From assembly GCA_035574315.1 (NCBI GenBank), contig DATLYW010000016.1, positions 62,001-126,000 on the forward strand: a stretch of 64,000 bases of DNA. The letters are read 5' to 3'. Of the stretch, positions 9,502 through 19,059 are shown one piece after another. Under the pieces are notes generated by a model, which saw nothing but the letters and a program-made list of their open reading frames with translations, had not been told where the DNA came from and did not search any database. A program made the translations under genes and the position numbers. Within the stretch, counting starts at the first letter, position 1. Every line of letters starts with the position of its first letter. Source of the stretch: Candidatus Zixiibacteriota bacterium. GTDB lineage: Bacteria; Desulfobacterota; Binatia; UBA9968.

Positions 9502-10407
9502 TCAGGTGTGAAAATTCGTGAGCTCGACGAAGCTCCGATACCGCGCTTCGACCTCCGGAAGGCCGATCCCGCTCAGGCGCCGGACGCCGAAATCCTCGAC
9601 CGTGAACGAGGCGACCACCGAGCCGTAGACGATGGCCTGCCGGATGCCGCGCTGGGTGTGATCGCCGGAGCGCGCGAGCTGCCCCAGGAACCCCCCGGCG
9701 AAGGAATCCCCGGCGCCCGTGGGATCGAAAACCTCCTCGAGCGGATAGGCCGGCGTCGCGAAGATCGAGGAATCGGAGAACTGCAGCACGCCGTACTCTC
9801 CGCGCTTGATCAAGACCATTTCCGGTCCCATCGCGAGGATCGCCCGCGCCGCCCGGACCATATTCTGGCAGCCGCTCAGCAGGCGCGCTTCCGAGTCGTT
9901 GATCACGAGGATCCCGACGCGGCGCAGCACCTTGCGGAGCTCCTCGGGGCTCCGGCGGATCCAGTGGTCCATCGTGTCGCAGGCGACCAGCCGTACGCGC
10001 CGGAGCTGATCGAGGACCTCCAGCTGCATGACCGGATCGATGTTGCCCAGAAAAACGTACTCCGCATCGCGGTAGCGCTCCGGGATCTTCGGACGGAAGC
10101 CGTCGAGAACGTTGAGCTGAAGCTCGAGCGTGTCGCGGACGTTGATGTCCTCGTGATAGCGGCCACGCCAGTAAAAAGTCTCGCCGTCCTCCTTCCTGAG
10201 ACCCTCGAGATCGATCCCGCGACGCAGGAACAGATCGAGGTATTCCTGCGGGAAGTCCCGGCCGACCACCCCGACCATGCGCACGGGGGCGAACAGGCTC
10301 GCGCCGAGCGCGAAATACGACGCCGAGCCTCCGAGAATCCGCTCCGCGGAGCCGAAGGGGCTTTCCACCGAGTCGAATGCGACCGTGCCGACGACCAGTA
10401 CGCTCAC
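9502..10407 (-). CDS. PfkB-family sugar/nucleoside kinase
   Basis: Ribokinase-superfamily kinase of 301 aa. Gly-rich site GGSASYFA near residues 26-33 and the signature DPTGAGDSFAGGF at 228-240 with catalytic Asp234. The start is GTG at 10407, whose GTGA overlaps the TGA of mtnP by 4 nt, so the two are translated together. Because MtnP releases 5-methylthioribose 1-phosphate and adenine, the kinase may act on a product or side product of that pathway, but PfkB enzymes phosphorylate many sugars and nucleosides and the true substrate is not visible. Not homologous to the APH-type methylthioribose kinase MtnK. Confidence 0.88.
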   Translation of the reverse strand: MSVLVVGTVAFDSVESPFGSAERILGGSASYFALGASLFAPVRMVGVVGRDFPQEYLDLFLRRGIDLEGLRKEDGETFYWRGRYHEDINVRDTLELQLNVLDGFRPKIPERYRDAEYVFLGNIDPVMQLEVLDQLRRVRLVACDTMDHWIRRSPEELRKVLRRVGILVINDSEARLLSGCQNMVRAARAILAMGPEMVLIKRGEYGVLQFSDSSIFATPAYPLEEVFDPTGAGDSFAGGFLGQLARSGDHTQRGIRQAIVYGSVVASFTVEDFGVRRLSGIGLPEVEARYRSFVELTNFHT

Positions 10408-11264
10408 AGGTACTTCCCGATGATCGGGCGCAGGTCGCGGCGAATCTTCGCCGGGATCTTCGCCCGCTCGGTAATGATCGCCTCCTTCAGCGACGACGCG
10501 CAGGGGCACTCGCGCTCGCCGGAAAGAGCCGGCAGGGCGTTGCGGATCGTCTTTTGGGCCAGCTCCACGTTCTGGCGCAGGACCTCCAGAACCCGGTCGA
10601 TCTCCACGTCGTCCGCCTTCTCGTTCCAGCAGTCGTAGTCGGTCACCAGGGCGAGCGTGGCGAAGCAGATCTCGGCCTCCCGGGCGAGCTTGGCTTCCTG
10701 GAGGTTCGTCATGCCGATCACGTCGGCGCCCCAGCTCCGGTACAGCCGGGATTCGGCGCGGGTCGAAAATTGCGGCCCTTCCATGCAGAGGTAGGTTCCC
10801 CCGCCGTGAACGCGCGCTCCCGCCTCCCGCGCCGCGTCGCACAGCCTGGCCGAGAGCACCGCGCAAAACGGGTCGGCGAGCCCGACGTGGGCTACGATGC
10901 CTCTGCCGAAAAACGTGCTGGGACGCTGTGTCGTGCGGTCGATGAACTGGTCGGGAACCACGATGTCGCCGGGGCGAAGCTCCTCCCGAAGGCTGCCCAC
11001 CGCGCTCACCGAAACGATGCGCTCGACGCCGAGCTTCTTCATGCCGAAGATGTTGGCGCGGAAATTGATCTCGGTGGGCAGCCAGCGATGGCCGGACCCG
11101 TGTCTCGGCAGAAAAACGAGCTCGGCATCCCCGAGCCTGCCCGTGAGAAACTTATCGGACGGCCTGCCGAACGGCGTCCTCACCTCGATTTCGCGGACCC
11201 GCCTGAGCTCCTCCATCCGGTACAGGCCGCTGCCTCCGATCACCCCGATCACCGGTCCCGCCAT
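10404..11264 (-). CDS. mtnP: S-methyl-5'-thioadenosine phosphorylase
   Basis: Purine nucleoside phosphorylase family 2 enzyme (286 aa) that cleaves 5'-methylthioadenosine with phosphate to adenine and methylthioribose 1-phosphate, salvaging methionine sulfur. GGSGLY near residue 10 and FLPRHG near 52-57 form the phosphate site; SAVGSL, YLCMEGPQFSTRAES and GMTNLQEAKLAREAEICF are family signatures. The GMT/NLQEA form suggests MTA rather than guanosine/inosine specificity. No mtnA, mtnB or mtnC is in this window. Downstream PfkB kinase overlaps by 4 nt. Confidence 0.93.
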   Translation of the reverse strand: MAGPVIGVIGGSGLYRMEELRRVREIEVRTPFGRPSDKFLTGRLGDAELVFLPRHGSGHRWLPTEINFRANIFGMKKLGVERIVSVSAVGSLREELRPGDIVVPDQFIDRTTQRPSTFFGRGIVAHVGLADPFCAVLSARLCDAAREAGARVHGGGTYLCMEGPQFSTRAESRLYRSWGADVIGMTNLQEAKLAREAEICFATLALVTDYDCWNEKADDVEIDRVLEVLRQNVELAQKTIRNALPALSGERECPCASSLKEAIITERAKIPAKIRRDLRPIIGKYL

Positions 11265-11268
11265 AGCC

Positions 11269-12339
11269 TCAGCACGCCACCGCCGCCCGACGCGGTTTTT
11301 CCATCCGTCCTTCGGCGCGAAGCTGTCCGCAAGCCGCCTGGATATCGTCGCCGCGCGGCCGGCGAACGTTCACCTGGAACGCCCGGTCCGCCAGGGCCTG
11401 GCGGAACCGCTCGATGTCGGCCTCCGGGGGGCGCTCGAACCGGCTTCCGGGATAGGGGTTGAACGGTATGAGATTGATCTTGCAGCGAATCCCGGCGAGC
11501 GCGCGACACAGTTCAGCCGCCTGCTCCACGGAATCGTTGACCCCCCGAAGCAAGACGTACTCGAAGGTAATCCGTTTGCGTCGCGGAATCGGAAGCGACC
11601 GGCAGCAATCGAGGAGCTCCTTCAGGGGATATTTCCGGTTGACCGGCATCAGCTGGCTCCGCACCTGCTCGTTGGGAGCGTGCAGCGAGATCGCGAGATT
11701 GACGCGCGTTTCGCTGACCAGCCGCTTGATCTGTGGCACCAGCCCGACCGTCGACACGGTAACCCGGCGCGGCGAGATCCCGACACCCCAATCGGTATTG
11801 GTGATGATCTCCAGAGCCCGCACCGTCTGGTCGTAATTCGCCAGCGGCTCGCCCATTCCCATGAGCACCACGTGGGTGATGCGCCGGGGATGGGCCAGCG
11901 TTCTGGCGACCTCGAGCACCTGATCCACGATTTCGCTCGCCCGAAGATTCCGCTTGAGCCCGAGCGCCGCCGTCGCGCAGAAGGCACAGCCGTAGGCGCA
12001 ACCCACCTGCGTGGAAATGCACAGCGTCAAACGCCTCGGCTCGGGTATCAGAACGCTCTCGATCGCGTTACCGTCGGCGAGCTCGAAGAGAAACTTGCTC
12101 GTGCCGTCGGCGGACACCGGCTGCCGCACGACGCTCAAGCGGCTGATCGAGAAGGACTCCTCCAGGCGGGCTCGCAGCCTGGCCCCGAGATCGGTCATCT
12201 CCGAGAAGGAAAGCGCCCGTTTTTGAAAGAGCCAGCGCCGGATCTGGGCGGCGCGATACGCCGGTTCGCCCAGCTCTCTCAGGTAAGCCTCGAGCTCGGC
12301 GGAGCTCAGATCCTTGATATTGGGCTTGCCGCTTGGCGT
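11269..12339 (-). CDS. rlmN: 23S rRNA (adenine-C2)-methyltransferase RlmN, start codon non-canonical
   Basis: Radical SAM methylase that modifies A2503 of 23S rRNA and A37 of some tRNAs. The iron-sulfur motif CAYGCAFC (CX3CX2C) is intact, LCISTQVGC holds the first conserved cysteine, and the C-terminal QAACGQLR holds the methyl-carrying cysteine. The frame has no ATG, GTG or TTG between far inside ndk and the conserved NIKDLSS region. A strong ribosome site GGAGGGG (12353-12347) sits 7 nt before an ACG codon at 12339, giving a normal 356-aa protein; ACG at 12342 or CTG at 12309 are alternatives. A sequencing or assembly substitution of ATG is equally possible. 25 nt after ndk. Confidence 0.85.
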   Translation of the reverse strand, partial: TPSGKPNIKDLSSAELEAYLRELGEPAYRAAQIRRWLFQKRALSFSEMTDLGARLRARLEESFSISRLSVVRQPVSADGTSKFLFELADGNAIESVLIPEPRRLTLCISTQVGCAYGCAFCATAALGLKRNLRASEIVDQVLEVARTLAHPRRITHVVLMGMGEPLANYDQTVRALEIITNTDWGVGISPRRVTVSTVGLVPQIKRLVSETRVNLAISLHAPNEQVRSQLMPVNRKYPLKELLDCCRSLPIPRRKRITFEYVLLRGVNDSVEQAAELCRALAGIRCKINLIPFNPYPGSRFERPPEADIERFRQALADRAFQVNVRRPRGDDIQAACGQLRAEGRMEKPRRAAVAC

Positions 12340-12364
12340 CGTAAGGCCCCTCCGATGATTCCCG

Positions 12365-12787
12365 TCAGTGAAAGATCTCGTCGGGCCTGAAGAAAAACGC
12401 GATCTCGGCCGCCGCTGTCTCGGGGCCGTCGGAGCCGTGAACGGCGTTCTGCTCGACGTCCTTTCCCCAGTCCCTCCGGATCGTTCCCGGCGCCGCCTTC
12501 GCCGGATCGGTCGCTCCCATGATCTCGCGGTTTCTGGAGATCGCGTCTTCCCCTTCGAGCACCGAGACGAATACGGGCCCCGAGGACATGTACTTGCAGA
12601 GGCTCTCGTAGAACGGCCGCTCGCGGTGGACCGCGTAGAAGGCACGAGCGCGCTCGGCCGTCAGCCTGACCAGCTTGCCGGCGACGATTTTCAGGCCGGC
12701 GGCCTCGAAGCGCCTGAGAATCTCTCCGATCAGCCCGCGGCTCACCGCGTCCGGCTTGATGATCGACAGCGTTCGCTCCACGCTCAT
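12365..12787 (-). CDS. ndk: Nucleoside diphosphate kinase
   Basis: Equilibrates nucleoside tri- and diphosphates by a ping-pong mechanism (140 aa, standard length). Lys11 in the IIKPDAV motif binds the phosphate and His117 in NAVHGSDG is the phosphorylated residue. Its ATG overlaps the sucD stop by 4 nt. Placement right after succinyl-CoA synthetase is found in several lineages and fits exchange of GTP or ATP made by that enzyme. Confidence 0.97.
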   Translation of the reverse strand: MSVERTLSIIKPDAVSRGLIGEILRRFEAAGLKIVAGKLVRLTAERARAFYAVHRERPFYESLCKYMSSGPVFVSVLEGEDAISRNREIMGATDPAKAAPGTIRRDWGKDVEQNAVHGSDGPETAAAEIAFFFRPDEIFH

Positions 12788-13659
12788 AGCTCCTGCAATA
12801 CCTCCTGCACGGTCGTTCCGATGAGAGCCGGCGACGGAGCGACCCGAATGCCCGCCCGGGTCATGGCTTCGATTTTCTCTTTCGCCGTTCCCTTGCCGCC
12901 GGTAATGATCGCGCCGGCATGGCCCATCCTCTTTCCCGGGGGCGCGGTCTGGCCGGCGATGAAGCCCACCACCGGCTTCTTCATGTGGGCGGCGATCCAG
13001 GCAGCGGCTTCTTCCTCCGCGCTCCCGCCGATCTCTCCGATCATGACGACCGCCTGGGTCGCAGGATCACGGTTGAACATATCCAGAATATCGACAAAAT
13101 CGAACCCGTGCACCGGGTCCCCGCCGATGCCGACGCAGGTCGATTGCCCGAGCCCGAGCCGCGTCAACTGGTCCACGGCTTCGTAGGTCAACGTCCCGCT
13201 GCGGGAAACCACGCCGATCGGCCCAGGCCGGTGAATGTGCCCGGGCATGATCCCGATCTTGCATTCCCCCGGCGTGATGAGGCCGGGACAGTTGGGACCC
13301 AGCAGCCGCGACCTCCTTCCGCTGAGAAACCTCTTGACCCGTACCATGTCTCGGACCGGGACTCCCTCGGTAATACAGACGATCAGCGGGATGTCCGCAT
13401 CCGCCGCTTCCATGATCGCGTCGGCCGCGAAGGCCGGGGGTACGTAGATGACGGTGGCGTCCACCGCCGTTTCCGCGACCGCCTGCGAAACCGTGTTGAA
13501 GATCGGGATCCCTTCGAACACGGTTCCTCCCTTGCCCGGAGTCACCCCCGCAACCATCCGCGTGCCGTACTCCTTGCAGGCCCGCGTGTGAAACTGCCCG
13601 GTCGCGCCCGTGATCCCCTGGGTCAAGACCCGCGTCTGCCTGTCGACCAGAACCGCCAT
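12784..13659 (-). CDS. sucD: Succinyl-CoA synthetase, alpha subunit
   Basis: Catalytic alpha subunit (291 aa) of the TCA-cycle enzyme making succinate and a nucleoside triphosphate from succinyl-CoA. N-terminal CoA-binding fold with [10 protein letters not shown] at about residues 15-24; active-site His247 in [10 protein letters not shown] is phosphorylated in the cycle. Seven nt separate it from sucC upstream, and ndk overlaps its end by 4 nt. Confidence 0.97.
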   Translation of the reverse strand: MAVLVDRQTRVLTQGITGATGQFHTRACKEYGTRMVAGVTPGKGGTVFEGIPIFNTVSQAVAETAVDATVIYVPPAFAADAIMEAADADIPLIVCITEGVPVRDMVRVKRFLSGRRSRLLGPNCPGLITPGECKIGIMPGHIHRPGPIGVVSRSGTLTYEAVDQLTRLGLGQSTCVGIGGDPVHGFDFVDILDMFNRDPATQAVVMIGEIGGSAEEEAAAWIAAHMKKPVVGFIAGQTAPPGKRMGHAGAIITGGKGTAKEKIEAMTRAGIRVAPSPALIGTTVQEVLQEL

Positions 13660-13666
13660 CGATGCT

Positions 13667-14827
13667 CTAGCGCTTTACCGCGGCGACGATCTTTTCCGCC
13701 GCCTCCGCCATGGTCTCCGCAGGGATGATCGCCAGCCCCGACTCCGCCAGAATCCGCCGCCCGGCCTCCACGTTCGTGCCCTGCATGCGCACGACCAGGG
13801 GCACTCCGACGCCCAGCGAGCGGGCCGCCTCGACCACGCCTTGAGCCAGCACGTCGCAACGCATGATCCCGCCGAAGATGTTGATGAGGACACCGCGGAC
13901 CCGCGCGTCCGAGAGAATGATCCTGAACGCTTCGGCCACCCGCTCTTTGGTCGCGCTGCCGCCGACGTCGAGAAAATTCGCCGGCGCGCCCCCGTAGAAC
14001 TTGATGATGTCCATCGTCGCCATCGCCAGGCCGGCCCCGTTCACCATGCACCCGATGTTGCCGTCGAGGGAGATGTACGAAAGATCGTGCTTGCCGGCCT
14101 CCACCTCGCGCGGATCCTCCTCCTCGACGTCGCGCAGGGCGGCGATCTCCGGATGGCGGTAGAGCGCGTTGGCGTCGAAATTGAGCTTGGCGTCGAGCGC
14201 CAGCCACCGCCCCTGGCGCGTGAGCACCAGCGGGTTGATCTCGGCGATCGCGCAGTCGCATTCGTCGAACGCCCGGTAGAGCGACAACATGATGGCCGTG
14301 AGCGCGCCGACATGCTGCGGCCCGACATCCGCGGCGTAAGCCAGCCGCCGGCACTGAAACGGCTGCAGCCCCACGGCCGGGTCGACCAGCTCCTTGAGGA
14401 TCTTTTCCGGACGGCGCGCGGCGACTTCTTCGATCTCGACCCCGCCCTCCGGCGAGAAAATCGCGGCCACCCGCGCAGAGGCGCGGTCGACAACCATGCC
14501 CAGGTAAAACTCGCGCTCGATCTCCAGGCCTTGCTCTACGAGCACGAGCCTGACCCGCCGCCCTTGAGATCCGGTCTGGTGCGTCACCAGCGTTTTTCCG
14601 AGGATCTCCCCGGCCTTCGCCTCCGCTTCTTGCGGCGTGCTCGCGAGCTTCACTCCGCCGGCCTTGCCGCGGCCGCCCGCGTGAATCTGGGCTTTGATGA
14701 CGCAACGGCCGCCGAGCGCGGCCGCCGCCTCCCCGGCCTCCCGAGGGGTCGCGGCCACTTTGCCCGAAGGCACGGGGACCCCGTACCGCTTGAGCAGTTC
14801 CTTGGCCTGGTACTCGTGGATGTTCAT
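13667..14827 (-). CDS. sucC: Succinyl-CoA synthetase, beta subunit
   Basis: ATP-grasp beta subunit (386 aa; E. coli 388). Begins [20 protein letters not shown], the near-universal SucC start; an in-frame ATG nine codons upstream is less likely. The nucleotide-binding glycine-rich loop [11 protein letters not shown] and the C-terminal [13 protein letters not shown] power helix region are clear. Directly upstream of sucD, 70 nt after mdh, in a TCA-cycle run icd-mdh-sucC-sucD. Confidence 0.97.
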   Translation of the reverse strand: MNIHEYQAKELLKRYGVPVPSGKVAATPREAGEAAAALGGRCVIKAQIHAGGRGKAGGVKLASTPQEAEAKAGEILGKTLVTHQTGSQGRRVRLVLVEQGLEIEREFYLGMVVDRASARVAAIFSPEGGVEIEEVAARRPEKILKELVDPAVGLQPFQCRRLAYAADVGPQHVGALTAIMLSLYRAFDECDCAIAEINPLVLTRQGRWLALDAKLNFDANALYRHPEIAALRDVEEEDPREVEAGKHDLSYISLDGNIGCMVNGAGLAMATMDIIKFYGGAPANFLDVGGSATKERVAEAFRIILSDARVRGVLINIFGGIMRCDVLAQGVVEAARSLGVGVPLVVRMQGTNVEAGRRILAESGLAIIPAETMAEAAEKIVAAVKR

Positions 14828-14897
14828 GCGCGCGTTCTCACGATCCCGAAGCACGCACGGCCGGCCCGACGCGCCGGGCGAACGCGTGGAAGTGAGC

Positions 14898-15842
14898 CTA
14901 CGCCGCTCCGAGGATGCGATCCATCGCCTGAACCAGCTCCCGGACGTGATTCAGGGATTCGTTGAAGGCTTTCCTGTCGGTGTCGTTGAGCTCGATCTCG
15001 ATGACCTTTTCCACCCCTCCCGCACCGATGAGAACGGGAACGCCGAAATAGTACCCCCTCACCCCATACTCGCCCTCGAGGTATGCCGCGCACGGGAGAA
15101 TCTCCTTCTTGTCGCGCAGGTAAGCTTCCGCCATGCGGACCGCGGCCGACGCCGGCGAGTAATACGCCGATCCGGTCTTCAACAGCGCCACAACCTCCCC
15201 CCCGGCGTTGCGGACCCGAGTCTCGATCTCGGCCAGTCTGTTCGCCGGAATCAGCTTATCGACGGGCACGCCGCCGACGAAGCAGGTGCTGCGCACCGGA
15301 ACCATGTCGTCCCCGTGGCCGCCCAGCACCATGGCGGTTACGCTGTTCACCGAGACGTTCAGCTCCCGCGCGATAAAGGAGCGATAGCGCGAAGAGTCGA
15401 GGATCCCCGACTGCCCCACGACCCGGTTCTTGGGGAAGCCGGTGACGCGCTTGGTGAGAGTGACCATCGCATCGAGCGGATTGGTGATGACGATCACGAA
15501 GGAATCCGGGGCGTACTTCCGGATCGCTTCCGCCACCGTGCTCATGATTTTGGCGTTGGTCCCGACGAGATCGTCGCGGCTCATGCCCGGCTTGCGCGCC
15601 ACCCCGGCGGTCACGATACAGACGTCCGCGCCGGCGATGTCCTCGTAACGGTTGGTCCCGATCACGTCACCGTCGAAACCCTCGATTGGCCCCGCATGAG
15701 AGAGATCCAACGCCTTTCCCTGGGGCAATCCCTCGATCACGTCGAAGAGCACCACGTCTCCCAGCTCTTTCAACAGGCACAGGTGGGCCATGGTGCCGCC
15801 GATATTTCCCGCGCCGATCAACGCAATCTTCTTCCGTGCCAT
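14898..15842 (-). CDS. mdh: Malate dehydrogenase (LDH-like type)
   Basis: NAD-dependent oxidation of malate to oxaloacetate (314 aa). GAGNIG at residues 10-15 with Asp34 ending the second strand indicates NAD preference. Arg83 and Arg89 in [12 protein letters not shown] and Arg153 bind the dicarboxylate; a Gln instead of Arg83 would mean lactate dehydrogenase. His176 in GGHGDDM is the proton acceptor. This is the LDH-like tetrameric group common outside the Gammaproteobacteria. Lies between icd (52 nt) and sucC (70 nt). Confidence 0.96.
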   Translation of the reverse strand: MARKKIALIGAGNIGGTMAHLCLLKELGDVVLFDVIEGLPQGKALDLSHAGPIEGFDGDVIGTNRYEDIAGADVCIVTAGVARKPGMSRDDLVGTNAKIMSTVAEAIRKYAPDSFVIVITNPLDAMVTLTKRVTGFPKNRVVGQSGILDSSRYRSFIARELNVSVNSVTAMVLGGHGDDMVPVRSTCFVGGVPVDKLIPANRLAEIETRVRNAGGEVVALLKTGSAYYSPASAAVRMAEAYLRDKKEILPCAAYLEGEYGVRGYYFGVPVLIGAGGVEKVIEIELNDTDRKAFNESLNHVRELVQAMDRILGAA

Positions 15843-15894
15843 AAACGCTCCGCTGCGCGGCCCGATGCCGCGCGTGGTTCTTCGACCCTCTCGG

Positions 15895-17298
15895 TCACAT
15901 ATTGGCGATGATCGCGTCGCCGAATCCCGAGCAGCTCACCAGCTTCGCCCCGCTCATCAACCGCTCGAAGTCGTAGGTCACGGTCTTTTGCGCGATCGCG
16001 CCCTCGAGCCCTTTGATGATGAGATCGGCGGCTTCGGTCCACCCCATGTAACGCAGCATCATCTCGCCGGAGAGGATCACGGACCCAGGGTTGACCTTGT
16101 CGAGATCGGCGTACTTGGGAGCGGTGCCGTGGGTCGCTTCGAAGACCGCGTGGCCCGTGTCGTAGTTGATGTTCGCGCCCGGCGCAATCCCGATGCCGCC
16201 GACCTGCGCCGCGAGGGCGTCCGAGAGGTAGTCGCCGTTCAAGTTCAACGTCGCGATCACGTCGTAGTCCTTCGGCCGGATCAGAACGAACTGCAGCGTG
16301 ACGTCGGCGATCGAATCCTTGATCAACAGCTTGGACCTCCACTTCCCGTCGCCGTGAGTGGGCCACAGCTTCAACGCCTCTTCGACCTCGCGCTTGATCG
16401 CCGCCTGCTGCGCCGGCGCCATCATGTCGAACCCAGGATCGATCAGCTTGGCGTTGGCTTCGACGCTGAGATCCGGCGTCTGCTCCTTGTTGCCCAGGAT
16501 CCACGTCTCGCGCTCCGTGACGATCTCGTTGCGGAACTCGCGCTTGGCCAGCGCGTACCCCCACTCCATGAACGCGCCTTCCGTATACTTCATGATGTTG
16601 CCCTTGTGCACGATGTTCACGCTTCGGCGCCGGTTGGCGAGCGACCACCGGATCGCCGCCCGCATCAGCCGCTCGGTCCCCTCCACGGAAACGGGCTTCA
16701 GCGCGATCCCCGCCGTGTCCGGGAAGCGGATCTTGGCGTATTCCTGGGGGAACTGCTCCTTGAGGAAGGCCTTGAACCTTCGGTTCTCCTCGGTGCCGTG
16801 CACGAACTCGATCCCGGTGTAGATGTCCTCCGTGTTCTCGCGGAAGACCACCATATCCACGTACTCGGGATGCCGCAGGGGGGAGGGAACCCCGTTGAAG
16901 TAACGCACGGGCCGTTGGCAGACGTAGAGGTCGAGCAGCTTTCGCAGCGCGACGTTCAGGGAGCGCATGCCGCCGCCGACCGGCGTGGTGAGCGGGCCCT
17001 TGATACCGACGAGAAACTCGGAAAAGGCCTCCACCGTCTCGTCCGGAAGCCAGGTATTGAACAGCTTGAACGATTTCTCGCCCGCGTAAACCTCCATCCA
17101 CCGGATCTTTCGCTTGCCGCGGTAGGCCTTTTCGATCGCCGCGTCGAACACCCGCACGGACGCCCGCCAGATGTCGCGGCCGGTGCCGTCTCCCTCGATG
17201 AACGGTATGACCGGCTGATCCGGGACTTGGAGCTTGCCCGCGGACATCGTGATCTTGGCGCCATCGGTCGGTACCTTCACCAGCTTGTATGCAGCCAT
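15895..17298 (-). CDS. icd: NADP-type isocitrate dehydrogenase with internal insertion
   Basis: Decarboxylates isocitrate to 2-oxoglutarate (467 aa). Numbering matches E. coli almost exactly through the active site: Ser113 and Asn115 in MRSLNVALR, Arg129, Arg153 and Tyr160 in [11 protein letters not shown]. Ser113 is the residue phosphorylated by AceK in enterics, though no aceK is seen here. Compared with the 416-aa E. coli enzyme there are about 50 extra residues around 262-320 (ETWILGN to HGDGKW), a placement also seen in longer cyanobacterial-type enzymes. ATG at 17298 follows GAGGAGA. A terminator-like hairpin lies just before the ribosome site. Confidence 0.95.
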   Translation of the reverse strand: MAAYKLVKVPTDGAKITMSAGKLQVPDQPVIPFIEGDGTGRDIWRASVRVFDAAIEKAYRGKRKIRWMEVYAGEKSFKLFNTWLPDETVEAFSEFLVGIKGPLTTPVGGGMRSLNVALRKLLDLYVCQRPVRYFNGVPSPLRHPEYVDMVVFRENTEDIYTGIEFVHGTEENRRFKAFLKEQFPQEYAKIRFPDTAGIALKPVSVEGTERLMRAAIRWSLANRRRSVNIVHKGNIMKYTEGAFMEWGYALAKREFRNEIVTERETWILGNKEQTPDLSVEANAKLIDPGFDMMAPAQQAAIKREVEEALKLWPTHGDGKWRSKLLIKDSIADVTLQFVLIRPKDYDVIATLNLNGDYLSDALAAQVGGIGIAPGANINYDTGHAVFEATHGTAPKYADLDKVNPGSVILSGEMMLRYMGWTEAADLIIKGLEGAIAQKTVTYDFERLMSGAKLVSCSGFGDAIIANM

Positions 17299-17313
17299 GG
17301 TCTCCTCGCGCGT

Positions 17314-17358
17314 AAAAATAGCCTAAGGGCGGGCAACTCTCCGCTTTCCTTAGGCTAT
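17314..17358 (-). terminator. Terminator-like hairpin in the icd leader (possible attenuator)
   Basis: On the minus strand an 11-bp perfect stem, ATAGCCTAAGG (17358-17348) with CCTTAGGCTAT (17328-17318), encloses a second stem GCGG/CCGC set off by an AAA bulge; the outer stem runs into a TTTTT tract (17318-17314). This is the form of an intrinsic terminator. It is 57 nt past the end of the MscS-type gene, but only 15 nt before the icd ATG, leaving no room for a separate icd promoter. It therefore either terminates most read-through or works as a leader attenuator for icd and the TCA genes. Confidence 0.75.
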
Positions 17359-17414
17359 CGGAGTTTGAGAAGCGGTTGAAGCTCGTTGAAACTTAACTGA
17401 TTGCCCGGAGAGAG

Positions 17415-18104
17415 TCAAGGAGGAGTGGTCTCGTCTTTCTTCTTCTGTTCCAGCCATTTCTCGAGGTAACGGCCCGCCACCTCCTTGCCGCCGAGGCCGA
17501 ATGCCAGCGCGAGCGCCAGACACACGGCCCCGAAGATCAGGATGAAAGCCCAGATGACGATCTCGGAGGCGATCTCGAGGATCTCCAGAATCGCCGCCAC
17601 CAGGAAGATCACCGCCCCAACGTAGGCCGCGCGGCCGATGGAGGTCGCCTGCTCCAGGCCGGCGTTGGCGCACGACGTCCGCGTCACGGTCTCGAGAAAA
17701 TTCGCGAAGTAGAGCCCGAGGATGAGCGTGACCAGCGCCGCGAAGATCTTCGGGATGTAGAGATAGATCGTGTTCAGCGTATCGGTCGCGCCGCTCAGGT
17801 TCAGGGTCTCCAGCGTGACCACGATCACGATCATGAACAGAAACCAGAAGATCAGGAGCCCCAGGATGTCCGAGGCGGTCTGCCGGATCCCGCCGCGCTC
17901 CAGGACCTGGCGGATTCCCGCCCGTTCCGCGAGCGTGTCGAAATGACACAGTCTCAGGATTCGGATTACGATGCGCTTCACGACGTTGCACAGGACCCAC
18001 CCGAGCATCACGAACAACAGCGCGAACAGGAAATTGGGCAGGAAAGCGCCGATCTTCGCGGCAAAGGCGCTCCAAAGCCCCGTCACCGTCACGACGGGAT
18101 TCAT
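17415..18104 (-). CDS. Five-helix membrane protein of the TM_helix/MscS-related type
   Basis: A 229-aa inner-membrane protein with about five hydrophobic helices (near residues 21-43, 80-105, 115-138, 150-170, 180-205) and a Lys-rich cytoplasmic tail. The pattern FANFLETVTRT and ALAFGLGGKEVAGRYLEKW matches the conserved TM_helix repeat proteins, often noted as small mechanosensitive-channel relatives, but no MscS beta domain is present. Start chosen at ATG 18104 because GGAGGA lies six nt upstream; an in-frame ATG five codons earlier lacks one. Promoter candidate at 18141-18170. Confidence 0.8.
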   Translation of the reverse strand: MNPVVTVTGLWSAFAAKIGAFLPNFLFALLFVMLGWVLCNVVKRIVIRILRLCHFDTLAERAGIRQVLERGGIRQTASDILGLLIFWFLFMIVIVVTLETLNLSGATDTLNTIYLYIPKIFAALVTLILGLYFANFLETVTRTSCANAGLEQATSIGRAAYVGAVIFLVAAILEILEIASEIVIWAFILIFGAVCLALALAFGLGGKEVAGRYLEKWLEQKKKDETTPP

Positions 18105-18140
18105 CGTCGATTCCTCCATGGACTTCCGGCGGTTCAGCCC

Positions 18141-18170
18141 TACATAAGGGAGCGCTGGCGAAATTGTCAA
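18141..18170 (-). promoter_or_regulatory. Sigma70-type promoter for the TM_helix membrane gene
   Basis: Minus strand: perfect -35 TTGACA (18170-18165), 18-nt spacer, -10 TATGTA (18146-18141). Transcription would begin near 18134, giving a leader of about 30 nt to the ATG at 18104 that contains GGAGGA. The -10 is weak (3 of 6). Confidence 0.5.
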
Positions 18171-18351
18171 CCCTCGCGGGCACTTGAATCCCGCGACCCC
18201 GCCCACTATAGTCCTCCAACCGCCCGTCGTCCTCCGACGCCGGGCGCATCGAGAGAGTGACGGAACGGTTTCCGGTTTCGGGTTCCCAGGGTTTTCGGCT
18301 TTCACTTTGAATTTTCGCCGGTTCAGGTCTGTGTTGCCGGCTCACTGAAAA

Positions 18352-19059
18352 GTGCGTGTATCCGTTCATCAACTCGGCAAGGCATTCGGCCTGCGGTGGG
18401 CGTTGAAAGGTGTCGATCTCGAGCTGGCCCCCGGCGACTTCGTCGCGCTGCTCGGAGCGAACGGAGCGGGAAAGACCACGATGCTCAAGCTCCTGGCCGG
18501 CTTGCTCCGGCCGTCGGCCGGGACCATCGCCGTCGATGGAACCGAGCTCTTCGCGCTGGCGCCGGAGGACCGGCCGGTGATCGGGTTTCTCTCTCCGGGC
18601 GATCACCTCTACAGCCATCTCACCGTCAGGGAGAACCTCGAATTTTTCGCCGCGCTCTACCGCAGGGACCGCAGCGCGGCGGCGATCGCCGCCGCGCTGG
18701 ACGCTGTCGGGTTGACGCCCCGCGCGGACGAGTACGTCGCCGCGCTGTCCAGCGGCATGAAGTGCCGCCTCGCCCTGGCCAAGTGGCTGCTCCTGGACCC
18801 GGGGCTGCTCCTCCTCGACGAGCCCTACGGGGTGCTCGACGCCGACGGCGCCCGCGTCCTGGAATCTTTCCTCCGGGCTCGCTGCCGCGCCGGACATATC
18901 GTAATGGTCGCCTCGCATCACGTCCCCCGGGTCCTGGAACTGTGCACCCGGGCGGTGATTCTCGACGGCGGGCGGGTGATTTTCGACGAGCCCCGCCGCG
19001 AGCCGTGGGACAGTCTTCGGCGGGTCTTTTCCGAGTTCCTTCCGGGCGGCGAACGATGA
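18352..19059 (+). CDS. ccmA: Heme exporter ATP-binding protein CcmA
   Basis: ABC ATPase of System I cytochrome c maturation (235 aa). Walker A GANGAGKTT near residues 34-42, signature LSSGM, Walker B LLLLDEP. CcmA with CcmB and CcmC releases heme-loaded CcmE. GTG start at 18352 with no strong ribosome site visible. First gene of an eight-gene run; 247 nt separate it from the divergent TM_helix gene, in which I find no convincing plus-strand promoter. Overlaps ccmB by 4 nt. Confidence 0.92.
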   Translation: MRVSVHQLGKAFGLRWALKGVDLELAPGDFVALLGANGAGKTTMLKLLAGLLRPSAGTIAVDGTELFALAPEDRPVIGFLSPGDHLYSHLTVRENLEFFAALYRRDRSAAAIAAALDAVGLTPRADEYVAALSSGMKCRLALAKWLLLDPGLLLLDEPYGVLDADGARVLESFLRARCRAGHIVMVASHHVPRVLELCTRAVILDGGRVIFDEPRREPWDSLRRVFSEFLPGGER

